DNA from: Helicobacter pylori | GTDB taxonomy: Bacteria > Campylobacterota > Campylobacteria > Campylobacterales > Helicobacteraceae | Length of the DNA stretch: 64,000 nucleotides | Assembly (NCBI RefSeq): GCF_001653475.1 | Contig: NZ_CP011487.1 | Location: 992,001 to 1,056,000, forward strand | Direction: 5' to 3' | Shown: positions 25,451 to 35,410 of the stretch, piece after piece | How positions within the stretch are numbered: position 1 is the stretch's first letter | Layout: each line of letters starts with the position of its first letter | Program-made: the position numbers and the translations under genes | The notes under the pieces: generated by a model | Seen by the model: the letters and a program-made list of their open reading frames with translations, nothing else | What the model was told of the DNA's origin: nothing | Database searches by the model: none

Positions 25451-26113
25451 CTAAAAATTATAGATATAATTGAAATAAGCGACCGGTAAGCGGTGCCATA
25501 GAGTAGTCGCGCTCAAGCCATCAATGATTTCAGTTCTTTTGTTAGGAATGAAAGGGAATTTCAACCCGAAAGTGATTTCATTGTGGAAAAAGCCAAAACG
25601 AAAACCCACTTTCACAAGCAATTGGAAAAGCGAATTTTCTTTGCCTAAATTTTGAGCGATAATCCCATGCATAGCCCCTCCTGGCATGTAAGTCGCCCCA
25701 GCGATGCCTAAGCCAAACTCTAACCCTAAAAACATCTTTGGCGAATTGAAAGCGTCCCACAAACCGCTAAATTCTAAACCATAGGTAGAAATATAGGATT
25801 TGTGAGAAGAAAAAGTCTGATCATAAAACAACCCGTAACGAAAACCCACATGCTCTACAGCTTGCGTTTTAGCCACAAATTTCCCCCCTAACACCACACC
25901 AAAGCCATTGCCGGTCATGAAATACGATTTATCTACAGACTCGGTGCTAAAAGATGTGTTGATCGCGCTAAGTTGATACCCAACCCCTAAATAAAATGTA
26001 TTCCTATCCGCAAATTTAGGTTTTTTGGATTTTTCATCAAGCTCTGCCTCTGTGGCTTGAAGCGATGATAATAACGCCATGCCCATCAATATTTTAACCA
26101 TTGTTTTATTCAT
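25451..26113 (-). CDS. horH: Hor-family outer membrane protein
   Basis: The 220-residue protein has a signal peptide (MNKTMVKILMGMALLSSLQATEA) and the Hor/Hop family opening RNTFYLGVGYQLSAI. The family C-terminus is present: FGLKFPFI, then LPVAYFNYIYNF, ending in phenylalanine as needed for outer-membrane insertion. AAGGAA lies 8 bases before ATG 26113; an upstream in-frame start at 26143 is unsupported. It is convergent with the preceding gene, with only 6 bases between stops. The horH name follows gene order (HP1107) from memory. Confidence 0.85.
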   Translation of the reverse strand: MNKTMVKILMGMALLSSLQATEAELDEKSKKPKFADRNTFYLGVGYQLSAINTSFSTESVDKSYFMTGNGFGVVLGGKFVAKTQAVEHVGFRYGLFYDQTFSSHKSYISTYGLEFSGLWDAFNSPKMFLGLEFGLGIAGATYMPGGAMHGIIAQNLGKENSLFQLLVKVGFRFGFFHNEITFGLKFPFIPNKRTEIIDGLSATTLWHRLPVAYFNYIYNF

Positions 26114-26143
26114 AACCCAATTCCTTATGTTATCCTGCCCCAC

Positions 26144-26401
26144 ACTTGCCCCATACAGACTAAAATCAAATCACACCCTAAATAATAACAAAGTTTAAAA
26201 TAAATATTAGTGGTTTTTATTGAGAACGCCTATCTTTTTAGAATAAATAGCCATAAAATAGCCATAATGCTTGTGGGTATGCCCCCATTTTCCTGTAAAA
26301 ATTCTTAAAAAGGTGTTGTTATAAGACATATTAATGGTTTTTCTTGTATAATTTGGGTATATTCAATTTATTTTTATACGATATTAAGGAGACATACTAC
26401 C
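26144..26401. other. Divergent intergenic region between horH and porG
   Basis: About 260 bases. It contains TATTATT-like boxes on the horH side, an 11-base direct repeat (AAATAGCCATA, near 26245-26265), and the por promoter at its right end. No reading frame is visible. Confidence 0.4.
26347..26352 (+). promoter_or_regulatory. -10 box of the porGDAB operon
   Basis: TATAAT preceded directly by TTG, 50 bases before the porG ATG. The leader of about 43 bases carries AAGGAG. It is the only good promoter-like sequence ahead of the four-gene unit. Confidence 0.55.
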
Positions 26402-26962
26402 ATGTTTCAAATTAGATGGCATGCACGAGCTGGCCAAGGTGCTATCACCGGTGCTAAGGGGCTGGCTGATGTGATTTCAAAAACAGGCAAAGAAGTGCAA
26501 GCGTTCGCTTCTTATGGTTCAGCTAAAAGGGGGGCTGCTATGATGGCTTATAACCGCATTGATGATGAGCCTATTTTAAACCATGAACGCTTCATGCAAC
26601 CTGATTATGTGCTGGTGATTGATCCCGGTTTGGTTTTCATTGAAAACATCTTCGCTAATGAAAAAGAAGACACAACCTATATCATCACTAGCTATCTTAA
26701 CAAAGAAGAATTGTTTGAAAAAAAACCTGAACTGAAAACCCGTAAGGTGTTTTTAGTGGATTGTTTAAAAATCTCTATGGAAACCTTAAAACGCCCCATC
26801 CCTAACACGCCCATGCTAGGGGCGTTGATGAAAGTGTCTGGCATGCTTGAAATCGGGGCTTTTAAAGAAGCTTTTAAGAAAGTTTTAGGCAAAAAGCTCA
26901 CGCAAGAAGTCATTGACGCTAACATGCTCGCTATCCAAAGAGCTTATGAAGAAGTTCAATAA
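26402..26962 (+). CDS. porG: Pyruvate:flavodoxin oxidoreductase, gamma subunit
   Basis: Part of the four-subunit enzyme that oxidises pyruvate to acetyl-CoA and CO2 and reduces flavodoxin; it replaces pyruvate dehydrogenase in H. pylori. The 186-residue gamma domain shows RWHARAGQGAITGAKGLAD at the N-terminus and ASYGSAKRGAAMMAYNRI, both hallmarks of the family. It is the first gene of porGDAB, with a 15-base gap to porD. The split into four polypeptides resembles archaeal enzymes rather than the single-chain bacterial form. Confidence 0.95.
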   Translation: MFQIRWHARAGQGAITGAKGLADVISKTGKEVQAFASYGSAKRGAAMMAYNRIDDEPILNHERFMQPDYVLVIDPGLVFIENIFANEKEDTTYIITSYLNKEELFEKKPELKTRKVFLVDCLKISMETLKRPIPNTPMLGALMKVSGMLEIGAFKEAFKKVLGKKLTQEVIDANMLAIQRAYEEVQ

Positions 26963-26977
26963 CATTAAGGAGCAAAG

Positions 26978-27370
26978 ATGAAAGATTGGAATGAATTTGA
27001 AATGGGAGCGGTGCTCTTCCCTTTTGAAAAAAACGCGCAAAGCGAAATGGAAAAACACAATGATGAGCGCCATTACACCGAGCAAAGCTACTTCACCACT
27101 TCAGTGGCTCATTGGCGCGTGGCTAAGCCTGTGCATAACAATAATATTTGCATCAATTGCTTTAATTGTTGGGTTTATTGCCCAGACGCTGCTATTCTTT
27201 CAAGAGAGGGCAAATTAAAAGGCGTGGATTATTCTCATTGTAAAGGCTGTGGCGTGTGTGTGGATGTCTGCCCCACCAACCCTAAATCGCTATGGATGTT
27301 TGAAGAACAAATTGAGCCTGCTACCGCTCTCACTCAATGGCCGCAAAAACAAGAAAAGAAAAAATCATAA
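26978..27370 (+). CDS. porD: Pyruvate:flavodoxin oxidoreductase, delta subunit (ferredoxin-like)
   Basis: The 130-residue electron-transfer subunit carries two [4Fe-4S] motifs: CINCFNCWVYCP near 58-69 and CKGCGVCVDVCP near 86-97. It passes electrons from the TPP centre of PorB toward flavodoxin. An N-terminal extension of about 50 residues precedes the ferredoxin fold. AAGGAG lies before ATG 26978. Second gene of the operon. Confidence 0.95.
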   Translation: MKDWNEFEMGAVLFPFEKNAQSEMEKHNDERHYTEQSYFTTSVAHWRVAKPVHNNNICINCFNCWVYCPDAAILSREGKLKGVDYSHCKGCGVCVDVCPTNPKSLWMFEEQIEPATALTQWPQKQEKKKS

Positions 27371-27379
27371 GGAAAAGAT

Positions 27380-28603
27380 ATGGCAAGAAGTATTGAATTA
27401 CAAGAGATAGAAGTGTGGGATGGTAATACCGCTAGCTCTAACGCTTTAAGACAGGCTCAAATTGATGTCGTCGCAGCCTATCCTATCACCCCATCAACGC
27501 CCATTGTACAGAATTATGGCTCGTTTAAGGATAATGACTATATTGATGGCGAATTTGTTTTAGTGGAATCTGAGCATGCCGCCATGAGTGCATGCGTGGG
27601 AGCTGCTGCTGCAGGCGGGAGGGTCAGCACTGCGACTAGCTCTCAAGGTTTAGCGTTAATGGTAGAGGTTTTATACCAGGCTTCTGGCATGCGTTTGCCT
27701 ATCGTTTTGAATTTAGTCAATCGTGCTTTAGCAGCCCCTTTGAATATCCATGGCGATCATTCTGATATGTATTTAAGCAGGGATTCTGGTTGGATAAGTT
27801 TATGCACATGCAACCCCCAAGAAGCTTATGATTTCACTTTAATGGCGTTTAGAATCGCAGAGCATCAGAAGGTACGCGTGCCTACTATTGTCAATCAAGA
27901 TGGCTTTTTATGCTCGCACACCGTGCAGAATGTCCGCCCTTTGAGCGATGAAGTGGCTTATCAATTCGTAGGCGAATACCAAACCAAACATTCCCTTTTG
28001 GATTTTGATAAACCGGTAAGCTATGGCGCACAAGCTGAAGAAGAATGGCATTATGAGCATAAAGCCCAACTCCACCATGCGATCATGAGCGCATCTTCTG
28101 TGATTGAAGAAGTGTTCAATGATTTCGCTAAACTCACCGGCAGACAATACCATCTGACTAAAACTTTCCAGCTAGAAGACGCTGAAATCGCTATCTTTGC
28201 ATTAGGCACTACCTATGAATCAGCGATCGTAGCGGCTAAAGAAATGCGTAAAAAAGGCATTAAGGCCGGTGCGGCTACCATCCATTCCTTACGCCCCTTC
28301 CCTTATGAAAAATTAGGGCAGGATTTGAAAAATCTTAAAGCTTTAGCGGTTTTAGACAAGAGCTCTCCAGCGGGTGCTATGGGAGCGATGTTTAATGAAG
28401 TAACGAGCACGGTGTATCAAACGCAAGGGACTAAACACCCTGTGGTGTCTAACTATATCTATGGTTTAGGCGAAAGGGATATGACAATCGCGCATTTATG
28501 TGAAATTTTTGAAGAAATCAATGAAGACGCTCTTAAAGGCACGCTCACGCACTCTACCCAACAATTCGTAGGCTTGCGCGGTCCTAAAATGAGCTTTTTT
28601 TAA
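27380..28603 (+). CDS. porA: Pyruvate:flavodoxin oxidoreductase, alpha subunit
   Basis: The 407-residue alpha subunit binds substrate pyruvate and forms part of the active-site channel. Family features are AAYPITPSTPIVQ near 33-45, VESEHAAMSACVGAAAAGGR, and the TSSQGLALM segment. The C-terminal half matches the transketolase-C-like domain (VAAKEMRKKGIKAGAATIHSLRPFP). It lies nine bases after porD and 12 before porB. Nothing unusual. Confidence 0.95.
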   Translation: MARSIELQEIEVWDGNTASSNALRQAQIDVVAAYPITPSTPIVQNYGSFKDNDYIDGEFVLVESEHAAMSACVGAAAAGGRVSTATSSQGLALMVEVLYQASGMRLPIVLNLVNRALAAPLNIHGDHSDMYLSRDSGWISLCTCNPQEAYDFTLMAFRIAEHQKVRVPTIVNQDGFLCSHTVQNVRPLSDEVAYQFVGEYQTKHSLLDFDKPVSYGAQAEEEWHYEHKAQLHHAIMSASSVIEEVFNDFAKLTGRQYHLTKTFQLEDAEIAIFALGTTYESAIVAAKEMRKKGIKAGAATIHSLRPFPYEKLGQDLKNLKALAVLDKSSPAGAMGAMFNEVTSTVYQTQGTKHPVVSNYIYGLGERDMTIAHLCEIFEEINEDALKGTLTHSTQQFVGLRGPKMSFF

Positions 28604-28615
28604 AAAGGAAATATC

Positions 28616-29560
28616 ATGGTAAAAGAAGTCAAAACACTCAAAGGTTTTAGCCAAAGCGCTGAAAAATTTCAAGGCTCACACTTGCTTTGTCCGGGTTGTG
28701 GGCATGGCATTATCGTGCGCGAAGTTTTAAACGCTGTAGATGGGCCTATTGTTTTAGGCAATTCTACCGGCTGTTTAGAGGTATGCTCGGCGGTGTATCC
28801 GCACACTTCATGGGATGTGCCTTGGATTCATATTGGTTTTGAAAATGGCTCTACGGCGATTTCAGGGGTGGAAGCGATGTATAAAGCACTCGTGAATAAG
28901 GGCCGCTATCAAGGTCAAAAACCAAAATTTGTGGCATTCGGGGGCGATGGGGCTAGTTATGATATTGGTTTTCAATTCATCAGCGGTTGCATGGAAAGAG
29001 GGCATGACATGACTTACATTTGCCTAGATAATGAAAACTACGCCAATACCGGCGGCCAAAGAAGCGGCTCTACACCATTAGGGGCTAGCACTTCTACCAC
29101 GCCATCAGGATCGGTTAGCTTTGGCAAAAAAGAAAAGAAAAAAGACATCGTCAATATCATGGCAAGCCATGGGGTTCCTTATGTGGCACAACTCTCGCCC
29201 AATAAATGGAAAGACATGAATAAAAAGATTAAAACCGCACTAGACACTGAAGGGCCTTGCTTCATCAACGCTCTTAGCCCATGCACGACTGAATGGAAAT
29301 TTGAATCCAATAAAACCATTGAATTAGCGGATATGGCTGTGGATAGCTTGATGTTCCCCCTATTTGAAATCTTTAATGGCAGGGAGTTGAAAATCACTTA
29401 CCGCCCAAGAAATATCATTCCTGTAAAGGATTATTTAGGGGCTCAAAAGCGCTTCAAACACCTTTTCAAAAAAGAAAACGAACACATTATTGAAGAATTG
29501 CAAAAAGATGTGAATGAGCGTTGGGAATACTTGCAACGCAGAGAAGAAGCTAAAGTATAG
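28616..29560 (+). CDS. porB: Pyruvate:flavodoxin oxidoreductase, beta subunit (TPP-binding)
   Basis: The 314-residue subunit holds thiamine diphosphate and a [4Fe-4S] cluster. CPGCGHG near 24-30 starts the cluster/TPP region, GDGASYDIG supplies the GDG of the TPP motif, and YANTGGQRSGSTPLGA closes it. A further cysteine lies in SPCTTEW. Last gene of the por operon. It is followed by a weak 5-bp stem-loop (29577-29593) and then purB. Confidence 0.95.
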   Translation: MVKEVKTLKGFSQSAEKFQGSHLLCPGCGHGIIVREVLNAVDGPIVLGNSTGCLEVCSAVYPHTSWDVPWIHIGFENGSTAISGVEAMYKALVNKGRYQGQKPKFVAFGGDGASYDIGFQFISGCMERGHDMTYICLDNENYANTGGQRSGSTPLGASTSTTPSGSVSFGKKEKKKDIVNIMASHGVPYVAQLSPNKWKDMNKKIKTALDTEGPCFINALSPCTTEWKFESNKTIELADMAVDSLMFPLFEIFNGRELKITYRPRNIIPVKDYLGAQKRFKHLFKKENEHIIEELQKDVNERWEYLQRREEAKV

Positions 29561-29668
29561 CTCTTCCATTAAATCAAGGCGCTTTTTGCGTCTTGTGTGA
29601 TTTTCTCCCTTGACTTTTTAAACCCCTTTAAGTAACATAAATTCCATTTTGATTTTAAGGATTTGCCG

Positions 29669-30991
29669 GTGTTAGAACGCTATGCGAATGAAGAAATGAA
29701 AGCCCTATGGAATGAGCAAACCAAGTTTGAAACCTATTTAGAAGTGGAAAAAGCTGTCGTTAGGGCGTGGAACAAGCTTGGGCAAATCCAAGATAGCGAT
29801 TGTGAAAAAATCTGCTCAAAGGCGGCATTCAACCTTGAGCGCATCAAAGAAATTGAAAAAACCACTAAGCATGATTTAATCGCTTTCACCACTTGCGTGG
29901 CTGAAAGTCTGGGCGAAGAATCCCGTTTTTTTCATTATGGGATCACTTCTAGCGATTGCATTGATACGGCTATGGCGCTATTGATGACAAAAAGCTTAAA
30001 ACTCATTCAAAAAGGCGTTAAAAACCTCTATGAAACCCTTAAAAACAGGGCTTTAGAGCATAAAGACACGCTGATGGTGGGCAGAAGCCATGGGGTGTTT
30101 GGCGAACCCATTACTTTTGGATTAGTGTTGGCCCTTTTTGCCGATGAAATCAAACGGCATTTAAAAGCCTTAGATTTAACGATGGAATTTATCAGCGTGG
30201 GAGCGATCAGTGGGGCTATGGGGAATTTCGCACACGCCCCCTTAGAATTAGAAGAATTAGCGTGCAAATTTTTAGGCTTAAAAACCGCCAATATCAATAA
30301 TCAAGTCATTCAAAGAGACCGCTACGCTAGGCTTGCATGCGATCTGGCTCTTTTAGCGAGCAGTTGTGAAAAAATCGCTGTCAATATCCGCCATTTGCAA
30401 CGCAGTGAAGTCTATGAAGTGGAAGAAGCTTTTTCAGCAGGGCAAAAAGGAAGCTCTGCGATGCCTCACAAAAGAAACCCCATATTGAGCGAGAATATCA
30501 CCGGGCTTTGCAGGGTGATTCGCTCTTTTGCTACCCCTATGCTAGAAAATGTCGCCTTATGGCATGAAAGGGACATGAGCCATAGCTCTGTGGAGCGTTT
30601 TGCATTGCCCGATCTGTTCATCACTAGCGATTTTATGCTCAGCCGCTTGAATAGCGTGATTGAAAATTTGGTGGTTTATCCTAAAAACATGCTTAAAAAT
30701 TTAGCTTTGAGTGGGGGGCTAGTCTTTTCGCAACGGGTGTTATTGGAATTGCCTAAAAAAGGTTTGAGCAGAGAAGAAAGCTATCTCATCGTGCAAGAAA
30801 ATGCGATGAAAATATGGGAGGTTTTGCAACAAGGAGCTTTTAAAAACGCTGATGAAAATTTGTTTTTAAACGCCCTACTCAACGATGAACGCTTGAAAAA
30901 ATATTTGAGCGAGGATGAAATCAAAGCATGTTTTGATTATAGTTATTACACTAAAAATGTGGGGGCGATTTTTAAAAGGGTGTTTGAATAA
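29669..30991 (+). CDS. purB: Adenylosuccinate lyase
   Basis: Cleaves adenylosuccinate to AMP (and SAICAR to AICAR in organisms with the full pathway), releasing fumarate. In 440 residues of the fumarase/aspartase superfamily, the signature loop is GSSAMPHKRNP and the other conserved regions are TSSDCIDTA and GRSHGVFGEP. Start at GTG 29669 with AAGGA 7 bases upstream; an in-frame TTG at 29663 is only one base after the ribosome site. It supports purine salvage and interconversion. Confidence 0.95.
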   Translation: MLERYANEEMKALWNEQTKFETYLEVEKAVVRAWNKLGQIQDSDCEKICSKAAFNLERIKEIEKTTKHDLIAFTTCVAESLGEESRFFHYGITSSDCIDTAMALLMTKSLKLIQKGVKNLYETLKNRALEHKDTLMVGRSHGVFGEPITFGLVLALFADEIKRHLKALDLTMEFISVGAISGAMGNFAHAPLELEELACKFLGLKTANINNQVIQRDRYARLACDLALLASSCEKIAVNIRHLQRSEVYEVEEAFSAGQKGSSAMPHKRNPILSENITGLCRVIRSFATPMLENVALWHERDMSHSSVERFALPDLFITSDFMLSRLNSVIENLVVYPKNMLKNLALSGGLVFSQRVLLELPKKGLSREESYLIVQENAMKIWEVLQQGAFKNADENLFLNALLNDERLKKYLSEDEIKACFDYSYYTKNVGAIFKRVFE

Positions 30992-31062
30992 GGCGCGTTT
31001 TTACAAAAACAAAACTATAAAATTAAGCGGTAAAAAATTAAAGTTTTAAATTAAGGGGTTTT

Positions 31063-31896
31063 TTGAAGCGAGCGTTATGTTTAATTTTAGGGCTTTCTTG
31101 CGCACTTAATGCAGAGGGTTTTAAAGACATTTTGACTAAAGGGGATTACACTTTTTTTAATAAAAAGGTGGTTTTGCCCATCAAACGCTATGCGGATAGA
31201 TCGGCGTTTTATCTGGGGCTTGGGTATCAATTAGGAAGCGTTCAGCACAACTACAGCAATTTGAATCTATTCCAGCGTTTCACTAGAACCCAAATCCTTT
31301 TCAGCGATGGCTTAAGCCCTGTTTTTAAAAATTCGTATGTGTCTAATGGTCTTGGCGTACAAGCGGGCTATAAATGGGTGGGCAAGCATGAAGAAACGAA
31401 ATGGTTTGGCTTCAGGTGGGGGCTATTTTATGATTTGAGCGCCTCTCTTTATGGTGCTCAAGAATCGCAGTCTATCATCATTTCCACTTACGGCTCTTAT
31501 ATGGATTTATTATTTAACGCTTATAATGGGGATAAGTTTTTTGCCGGGTTCAATCTGGGGATTGCTTTTGCTGGAGTGTATAAGAAATTGAGCAATGAAT
31601 TATTGTATCAAACGCTTCTTCAAGACACTTTTGGCGGGAAAGTGGATCCAAATGGCTTCCAGTTTTTGGTGGATTTAGGGGTTCGTTTGGGGAATAAGCG
31701 CAACCAATTTGGCTTTGGGATTAAAATCCCTACTTATTATTTTAACCATTATTATTCCATGAATAACATTAGCAATAATAGTGGAGATGTCCTAAAGGTT
31801 TTACGATTTTTAGAATACGGGATCAACAGCTTGTTGTATCAAGTTGATTTCAGGTGCAATTACTCGGTTTATTTCAACTACACTTATAGTTTTTAA
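31063..31896 (+). CDS. horI: Hor-family outer membrane protein
   Basis: The 277-residue protein has a signal peptide (MKRALCLILGLSCALNA) and the family pattern RSAFYLGLGYQLGSV after it. It ends in alternating strands with C-terminal YFNYTYSF, the aromatic end used by barrel insertion. Start is TTG 31063, four bases after AAGGGG. It corresponds to HP1113 (horI) by gene order, from memory. Its stop is 11 bases from the convergent uvrB stop. Confidence 0.83.
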   Translation: MKRALCLILGLSCALNAEGFKDILTKGDYTFFNKKVVLPIKRYADRSAFYLGLGYQLGSVQHNYSNLNLFQRFTRTQILFSDGLSPVFKNSYVSNGLGVQAGYKWVGKHEETKWFGFRWGLFYDLSASLYGAQESQSIIISTYGSYMDLLFNAYNGDKFFAGFNLGIAFAGVYKKLSNELLYQTLLQDTFGGKVDPNGFQFLVDLGVRLGNKRNQFGFGIKIPTYYFNHYYSMNNISNNSGDVLKVLRFLEYGINSLLYQVDFRCNYSVYFNYTYSF

Positions 31897-31906
31897 GCGA
31901 TAGTTT

Positions 31907-33883
31907 TTAAAGCGTTCTTAATTTAGCGATTTCGTCTCTCAAACGCATCGCTTCTTCAAAATCCAAATTTTTCGCGCATTCTCGCATTTTTTTATCCAGT
32001 TCTTTAATGATTTTTTCCCTTTCACTTTTAGGTATTTTGTCCTTTTTTAAGGCTTTAGCGATTTTAATTTCATCGTCTCTTAATTTCAACTCCTCTTCTA
32101 AAGCGCGAGTAACGGTTTTGGGAGTAATATGATGAAGCTTATTAAACTCTTCTTGCTTAGCGCGCCTGTAGCTAGTAACTTCAAAGGCTTTTTGCATGCT
32201 TTGAGTGGTTTTTTTAGCGTATAATAAAACCTTGCCATTAGCGTTTCTAGCGGCTCGCCCCATGGTTTGAATGAGGCTTGTTTCACTCCTTAAAAACCCT
32301 TCTTTATCCGCATCCATGATCGCTACTAAAGAGACTTCAGGCAAATCCAGCCCTTCTCTTAAAAGATTGATCCCTATTAAAATGTCAAATTCTTTAAGCC
32401 TTAAAGAGCGGATAATGTGATTTCGTTCAATCGCATCAATTTCACTATGCATGTAACGCGCTTTCAAGCCCCATTCAGCATAATATTTGCACAATTCTTC
32501 TGCCATTTTTTTAGTGAGTGTGGTGATGAGCACCCTTTCATCTCTAGCCACCACTAACTTGATTTCATCAAATAAATCCTGGACTTGCTTGTCGCTGTCT
32601 CGCACTTCAAATTTAGGGTCTAAAAGCCCTGTAGGGCGAATGATTTGCTCAGCGACATTCTTTTTAGAAAGCTCTAATTCTAGCTTATTGGGCGTAGCGG
32701 ACACAAAAAGGAACTGGCAATTTTTATGGATAAATTCATCAAATTTTAAAGGGCGGTTGTCTAAAGCACTAGGCAATCTAAAACCATATTCCACTAAAAC
32801 GCTTTTCCTGCTCATATCCCCTGCATACATCCCCCCAAACTGCGACAAACTCACATGGCTTTCATCCACAATGACTAAAAACTCCCGCTCAAATATCCCT
32901 AAATAATCAAACAAACAAAAAGGCGTTTCATTAGGGGCTTTGCCTGTAAAATGGCGCGCGTAATTTTCAATGCCCTTACACACACCAGTTGCGCTAATCA
33001 TTTCTAAATCATGCTCGGTGCGTTGTTTCAAGCGGTTGTATTCAAGCATTTTATCCTGCTCTTTAAAAAATTTCAATCTTAAAGCGAGTTCATCTTCAAT
33101 GCTTTTAAGCGCTAAATTCAACCTCTCACTCCCTACGGCAAACTGACTGGCCGCATAAAGCATGACAGAATCCAAGCGCTTGATTTCATTTTTTTCTAAA
33201 GCGTCAAAGACAGCAATCCTTTCTATCTCATCGCCAAAAAATTCAATCCTAATGAATTCAGCGTCATTATAAGCGGGGAAAATATCCACGCATTCCCCCG
33301 CCGCTCTAAAGCTCCCCCTATCAAACACCACTTCATTACGGCTATAACCCATTTCTACTAGCTTTAATAAAAAGCTCTTATAAGCGCGCTTCTCGCCCAC
33401 TTTGATTTTTTCCATGACTTTTAAATATTCTTCAGGGTTACCCAAACCATAATTAGCCGAAACGCTCGCTATCACGATCACATCATCATAACCTAAAAGT
33501 GAGGTGGTCGCGCTCAATCTTAAACGCTCTAAATCATCATTAATAGAGCTGTCTTTTTCAATGAATAAATCCCTTCTAGGAATATAGCTTTCAGGCTGGT
33601 AATAATCAAAGTGGGAGATAAAATACTCCACCCTATTATGTGGGAAAAACGCCTTAAATTCGCTATAAAGCTGCGCGCATAAAGTCTTATTATGGCTCAT
33701 GATCAAAGCGGGTTTATTGGTTTGAGCAATGATATTAGCCATCGTATAAGTCTTACCGCTTCCTGTAACCCCCACTAAAGTTTGATAATGGTTGTTATTT
33801 TTCAAGCTTTTCGTTAAGGCTTCTATAGCTTGGGGTTGATCGCCTGCTGGCGGATAAGGGCTTTTTAAATCAAATAAAGGCAT
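31907..33883 (-). CDS. uvrB: Excinuclease ABC subunit B
   Basis: Damage-verification helicase of nucleotide-excision repair. In 658 residues: Walker A GVTGSGKT at 38-45, the beta-hairpin [18 protein letters not shown] that clamps DNA, helicase motifs including DESH and MGRAARN, and a C-terminal UVR domain ([17 protein letters not shown]) that binds UvrC. Start ATG 33883: a TATAAT on the minus strand at 33910-33915 would begin transcription near 33903, leaving no room to use the in-frame ATG at 33898. Confidence 0.95.
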   Translation of the reverse strand: MPLFDLKSPYPPAGDQPQAIEALTKSLKNNNHYQTLVGVTGSGKTYTMANIIAQTNKPALIMSHNKTLCAQLYSEFKAFFPHNRVEYFISHFDYYQPESYIPRRDLFIEKDSSINDDLERLRLSATTSLLGYDDVIVIASVSANYGLGNPEEYLKVMEKIKVGEKRAYKSFLLKLVEMGYSRNEVVFDRGSFRAAGECVDIFPAYNDAEFIRIEFFGDEIERIAVFDALEKNEIKRLDSVMLYAASQFAVGSERLNLALKSIEDELALRLKFFKEQDKMLEYNRLKQRTEHDLEMISATGVCKGIENYARHFTGKAPNETPFCLFDYLGIFEREFLVIVDESHVSLSQFGGMYAGDMSRKSVLVEYGFRLPSALDNRPLKFDEFIHKNCQFLFVSATPNKLELELSKKNVAEQIIRPTGLLDPKFEVRDSDKQVQDLFDEIKLVVARDERVLITTLTKKMAEELCKYYAEWGLKARYMHSEIDAIERNHIIRSLRLKEFDILIGINLLREGLDLPEVSLVAIMDADKEGFLRSETSLIQTMGRAARNANGKVLLYAKKTTQSMQKAFEVTSYRRAKQEEFNKLHHITPKTVTRALEEELKLRDDEIKIAKALKKDKIPKSEREKIIKELDKKMRECAKNLDFEEAMRLRDEIAKLRTL

Positions 33884-33909
33884 CTTTAAAACTCGCATTT
33901 TTTAGGGGT

Positions 33910-33915
33910 ATTATA
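33910..33915 (-). promoter_or_regulatory. -10 box of uvrB
   Basis: TATAAT on the minus strand, 27 bases before the uvrB ATG at 33883. It supports the shorter of two possible starts. No LexA-type operator is visible, consistent with the absence of a classical SOS system in H. pylori. Confidence 0.5.
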
Positions 33916-33952
33916 GTGGTTTTTAAACACGCCTTATTCAATCTCAAAAAAA

Positions 33953-34428
33953 TCAATGTTTTGATAATGATTGTTTTTTGGCTTCACTAATTTCATTTTT
34001 AGCTTGTTCTCTAGCGTCTTTGATCGTTTCAAGGCTTTCGGTCTTGTTAGCGTTAATTTAATTTGTAGCGTTACCTCTAGCTTCTTTTAAAAAGATTTGA
34101 TAGCTCGTTAAAGCCTGGTTGTGGTTTCTGTAATCCCGTTTTCTAACCTTTCAATCTCGCTTCTAATGTTTTGCGCATTAGCGTTTAGGGTGTTTATCAC
34201 TCCTTGCTCGTTTGCGCGCATGCTAGCGTTAAAATTAGTAAAATAGCTTTCATATTCTCGCATTTTAGTTTTTAATTCATGGCTTCGTTCAAGGATTTGG
34301 GTAATTCCACGCCTGCGATTGGGTGCGTTGCGGTATAAAGTCTATAAGGTGGATTTAGTCCATTGATACTTTAACGCTCCGCTTAAAGTGGTCGCTAAAC
34401 CTTTGGCTATTGTTTGGAGTTTGTAAAT
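33953..34428 (-). pseudogene. Decayed coiled-coil protein gene between uvrB and the Hcp gene
   Basis: Reading the minus strand and switching frame three times recovers a continuous protein-like sequence of about 155 residues: LQTIAKGLATTLSGALK, then NPPYRLYTATHPIAGVELPK, then ELKTKMREYESYFTNFNA and EIERLENGITETTT, then SYQIFLKEARGNATN and ETIKDAREQAKNEISEAKK. There are at least three frameshifts plus one in-frame TAA (a probable CAA to TAA change). Composition is Asn/Glu/Lys-rich coiled coil. I do not recognise the parent; 26695 has hypothetical genes (HP1115/HP1116) here. Confidence 0.6.
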
Positions 34429-34639
34429 TTAGGGGTTTGTTAAGACAAGGGGAATATTCAGGCGAGACAAACAAAGCAAAGTTATAACAAGCAATGTTTT
34501 TTGGCTAAAGTTTTTAGTATAAAGCCACTTAGCCATGAAAAATGCAATATCTTTAATCTATCGCTTCAAATCAATGGCTCAAAAAACACGCTACTTAGTA
34601 TAAAACAAAAAATCCTTCAATCAAGCCCAAGTTTGAGAG
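34429..34639. other. Non-coding stretch between the decayed gene and the Hcp gene
   Basis: About 210 AT-rich bases. TTAGTATAAA occurs twice (near 34516 and 34593). No supported frame; an open plus-strand frame from 34501 runs antisense into the Hcp gene and has no ribosome site. Confidence 0.3.
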
Positions 34640-35410
34640 TTATCGGCTTGAAGTGTTCTTTTTCTTACAATTTTTATCAATGTCAAAATCACATGCTTTT
34701 TGCATGTATTCATCAGCTTTTTGCTTATCTTTTTCCACACCTAACCCATACCGATAAGACTCTGCTAACCCTTCATAAGCCCTAGAAGAACTTATATCAG
34801 CCGCCATTTTATAATAAACAACAGCCTTATCTTTGTCTGGATCAATACCCAATTGATCATTCCCACTATAATAAATATCCCCTAAAAGGATATAAGCTTC
34901 TACATTACCCTTATGCATCGCTTTTCTAAAGTACTCTGTCGCTTTCACATAGTTGCTTGGAACTCCCCTACCCTCCATATACATGATGCCTAAGTTTATA
35001 TAGGCGTTAGTATAGCCTTTCTCTGTAGCTATTCTAAAATACTCCACGGCTTTCTTTTCATCTTTAGGAACTCCCCTACCCTCTTTATACATCACACCTA
35101 AATTGTTATACCCTCTAGGTATATCGTTATCAACAGCTTTTTGAAAATATTCAACCGCTTTCTTGTAATCTTTAGGAACGCCCCTACCATTTTCATACAT
35201 GATTCCCAAAAGAATATAAGCAAGCGGCTCGCCATTTTTAATAGCACTCTTATAAAAAGAAGCCGCTCGCTCGTATTCCTTATTATTATAGGCTTCCTCC
35301 CCTTTATAAATATAATTCCCTCTCTGTCCAAGGTGTTCTGCCCCAAGAGTGCTAAATAAACACAAACCTACTAAACAAATTTTCAAGGCTAATTTACTTG
35401 AGTATCTCAT
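34640..35410 (-). CDS. Sel1-repeat protein of the Hcp family, cysteine-poor (HP1117 type)
   Basis: Secreted 256-residue protein with a signal peptide (RYSSKLALKICLVGLCLFSTLGA) and about six Sel1-like repeats with consensus AYxxLGxMYxxGRGVPKDxxKAxEYFxKA. Unlike HcpC, the repeats lack the paired cysteines; only two Cys remain near the C-terminus (ACDFDIDKNC). GGAGCAAC precedes ATG 35410. Old annotations list it among the Hcp proteins. Role unknown; Sel1 repeats normally mediate protein contacts. Its low cysteine count suggests a different stability or location from HcpC. Confidence 0.88.
   Translation of the reverse strand: MRYSSKLALKICLVGLCLFSTLGAEHLGQRGNYIYKGEEAYNNKEYERAASFYKSAIKNGEPLAYILLGIMYENGRGVPKDYKKAVEYFQKAVDNDIPRGYNNLGVMYKEGRGVPKDEKKAVEYFRIATEKGYTNAYINLGIMYMEGRGVPSNYVKATEYFRKAMHKGNVEAYILLGDIYYSGNDQLGIDPDKDKAVVYYKMAADISSSRAYEGLAESYRYGLGVEKDKQKADEYMQKACDFDIDKNCKKKNTSSR

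Noticed and set aside
29577-29593. Stem-loop GGCGC-TTTTT-GCGTC after porB as a terminator
   Set aside because: Only five base pairs including a wobble pair and no T run after it, so not listed as a separate feature.
34501-34785. 94-codon open frame on the plus strand
   Set aside because: It is antisense to the 3' end of the Hcp-family gene, has no ribosome site, and its composition mirrors the complement of Sel1 repeats.
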